Source of the DNA: CALIKW01 sp038998005
GTDB lineage: Archaea; Aenigmatarchaeota; Aenigmatarchaeia; CG10238-14; SCSR01
DNA: 8,226 bases
NCBI GenBank assembly: GCA_038998005.1
Contig: JAVZIY010000029.1
Span: 1-8,226, forward strand
Reading direction: 5' to 3'
Both the position numbers and the translations under genes were made by a program. How positions within the stretch are numbered: position 1 is the stretch's first letter; each line of letters begins with the position of its first letter. Below are positions 7,765-8,226 of this stretch, piece after piece. Below the pieces are notes generated by a model. It saw only the letters and a program-made list of their open reading frames with translations, was not told where the DNA came from and searched no databases.

Positions 7765-8226
7765 TTAGCAATAAACAGATGATTCTTCCGTGTTAGTTGG
7801 TCCAGCTACTCTTACTTTATGTAAGGTTCCAGAAACATAAAATTTTTCTGTGTTAATAATTAGTTGAGATAAACTATTAGGAGCCACAGGATCTGGATTA
7901 AGAATTATATTACTTTCTCTCTCACCATCAATAAATACGATTAAATAATCCTTTAGTATAGGAAATTTATCTAAATTTTTTAGAGTAATCATTATCTGCA
8001 TCTTTCCCCCATTATTTATACACGAAATTTCTGATATTTTGATTTGTGGCATGGAATTGTAAAATGATTTAAGGCATAAACTTAGTGTAAGATATGGAAG
8101 AACCGAAAATACCAAAAAGAGGCTTGCAATAAATATAATACTTAAAATTTTGTTTTTCTTAAGTTTTCTATAAATTTCAATTATTACACAACTTATTGAA
8201 TAACAAAAACCAAAAAGCAGAATCAA
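7765..8226 (-). CDS. Membrane-anchored protein with exported beta-rich domain, function unknown (N-terminus beyond window)
   Basis: I do not recognise this gene. The 153 residues visible run from the right edge to a TAA at 7767-7765; the TTG at the very edge is probably not the true start, so the frame likely continues outside. Two hydrophobic stretches (about residues 3-18 and 28-52) flank a basic loop, YRKLKKNK, which should be cytoplasmic by the positive-inside rule. The remaining 100 residues would then lie outside. They look beta-rich and Ig/CARDB-like: ISEISC, MQIMITLKNLDKFPI, YLIVFIDG, then NPDPVAPNSLSQ. This pattern resembles the exported C-terminal domains of archaeal pilin-like or surface proteins. 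Cys69 and the final residue Cys153 could form a disulfide closing the domain. It ends just before the psmB promoter, so it is probably a separate transcription unit. The assignment as membrane-bound is firm; the role is open. Confidence 0.7.
   Translation of the reverse strand: MILLFGFCYSISCVIIEIYRKLKKNKILSIIFIASLFLVFSVLPYLTLSLCLKSFYNSMPQIKISEISCINNGGKMQIMITLKNLDKFPILKDYLIVFIDGERESNIILNPDPVAPNSLSQLIINTEKFYVSGTLHKVRVAGPTNTEESSVYC

Noticed and set aside
7703..7771. N-terminal hydrophobic extension of psmB from TTG 7771
   Set aside because: The codons overlap the TATA box and predicted leader, and the previous gene's stop; proteasome beta propeptides in archaea are short and not membrane-like.

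Overview
The window comes from an AT-rich archaeal genome. The archaeal assignment rests on three things: a 20S proteasome beta subunit with the archaeal Thr/Glu/Lys active site, a KH-domain beta-CASP protein of the FttA (aCPSF1) family, and archaeal signals (a TATA box behind an A-rich BRE-like element, and a GGTGA ribosome binding site). The style of the large N-glycosylation-sequon-rich secreted protein would fit a DPANN-type archaeon such as Aenigmarchaeota, but that lineage guess is only an impression. Every gene I can support lies on the minus strand, so the window reads right to left.

Right to left: (1) 8226-7765, the C-terminal part of a membrane-anchored protein with a small beta-rich domain, running off the right edge. 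(2) A strong promoter at 7758-7741, directly behind that gene. (3) psmB, proteasome beta subunit, 7702-7055. I start it at an internal TTG preceded by GGTGA, because the longest open frame reads back through the promoter. (4) fttA, 7051-5174, the archaeal transcription termination and RNA 3'-end endonuclease, three bases after psmB. (5) 15 bases later, a giant secreted protein (5158 to beyond base 1). Its 1719 codons in the window are all open; it fills more than 60% of the window and its stop codon lies outside.

psmB and fttA look like one operon joining protein turnover to RNA 3'-end formation, a pairing I recall from other archaea (MJ1237/MJ1236 in Methanocaldococcus). The giant gene may be read through from this operon or use a weak promoter inside the end of fttA. 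It encodes a signal peptide, an N-terminal beta-rich region resembling mutarotase-like sandwich domains, two stretches of short Asn/Ser-rich repeats that look like parallel beta-helix coils, each opened by the same four-cysteine module, a concanavalin-like domain, an Ig-like domain and a PA14-like jelly roll. It is most likely a cell-surface carbohydrate-binding or adhesion protein. It is the least ordinary part of the window. I saw no RNA genes, CRISPR arrays, insertion sequences or plus-strand genes.
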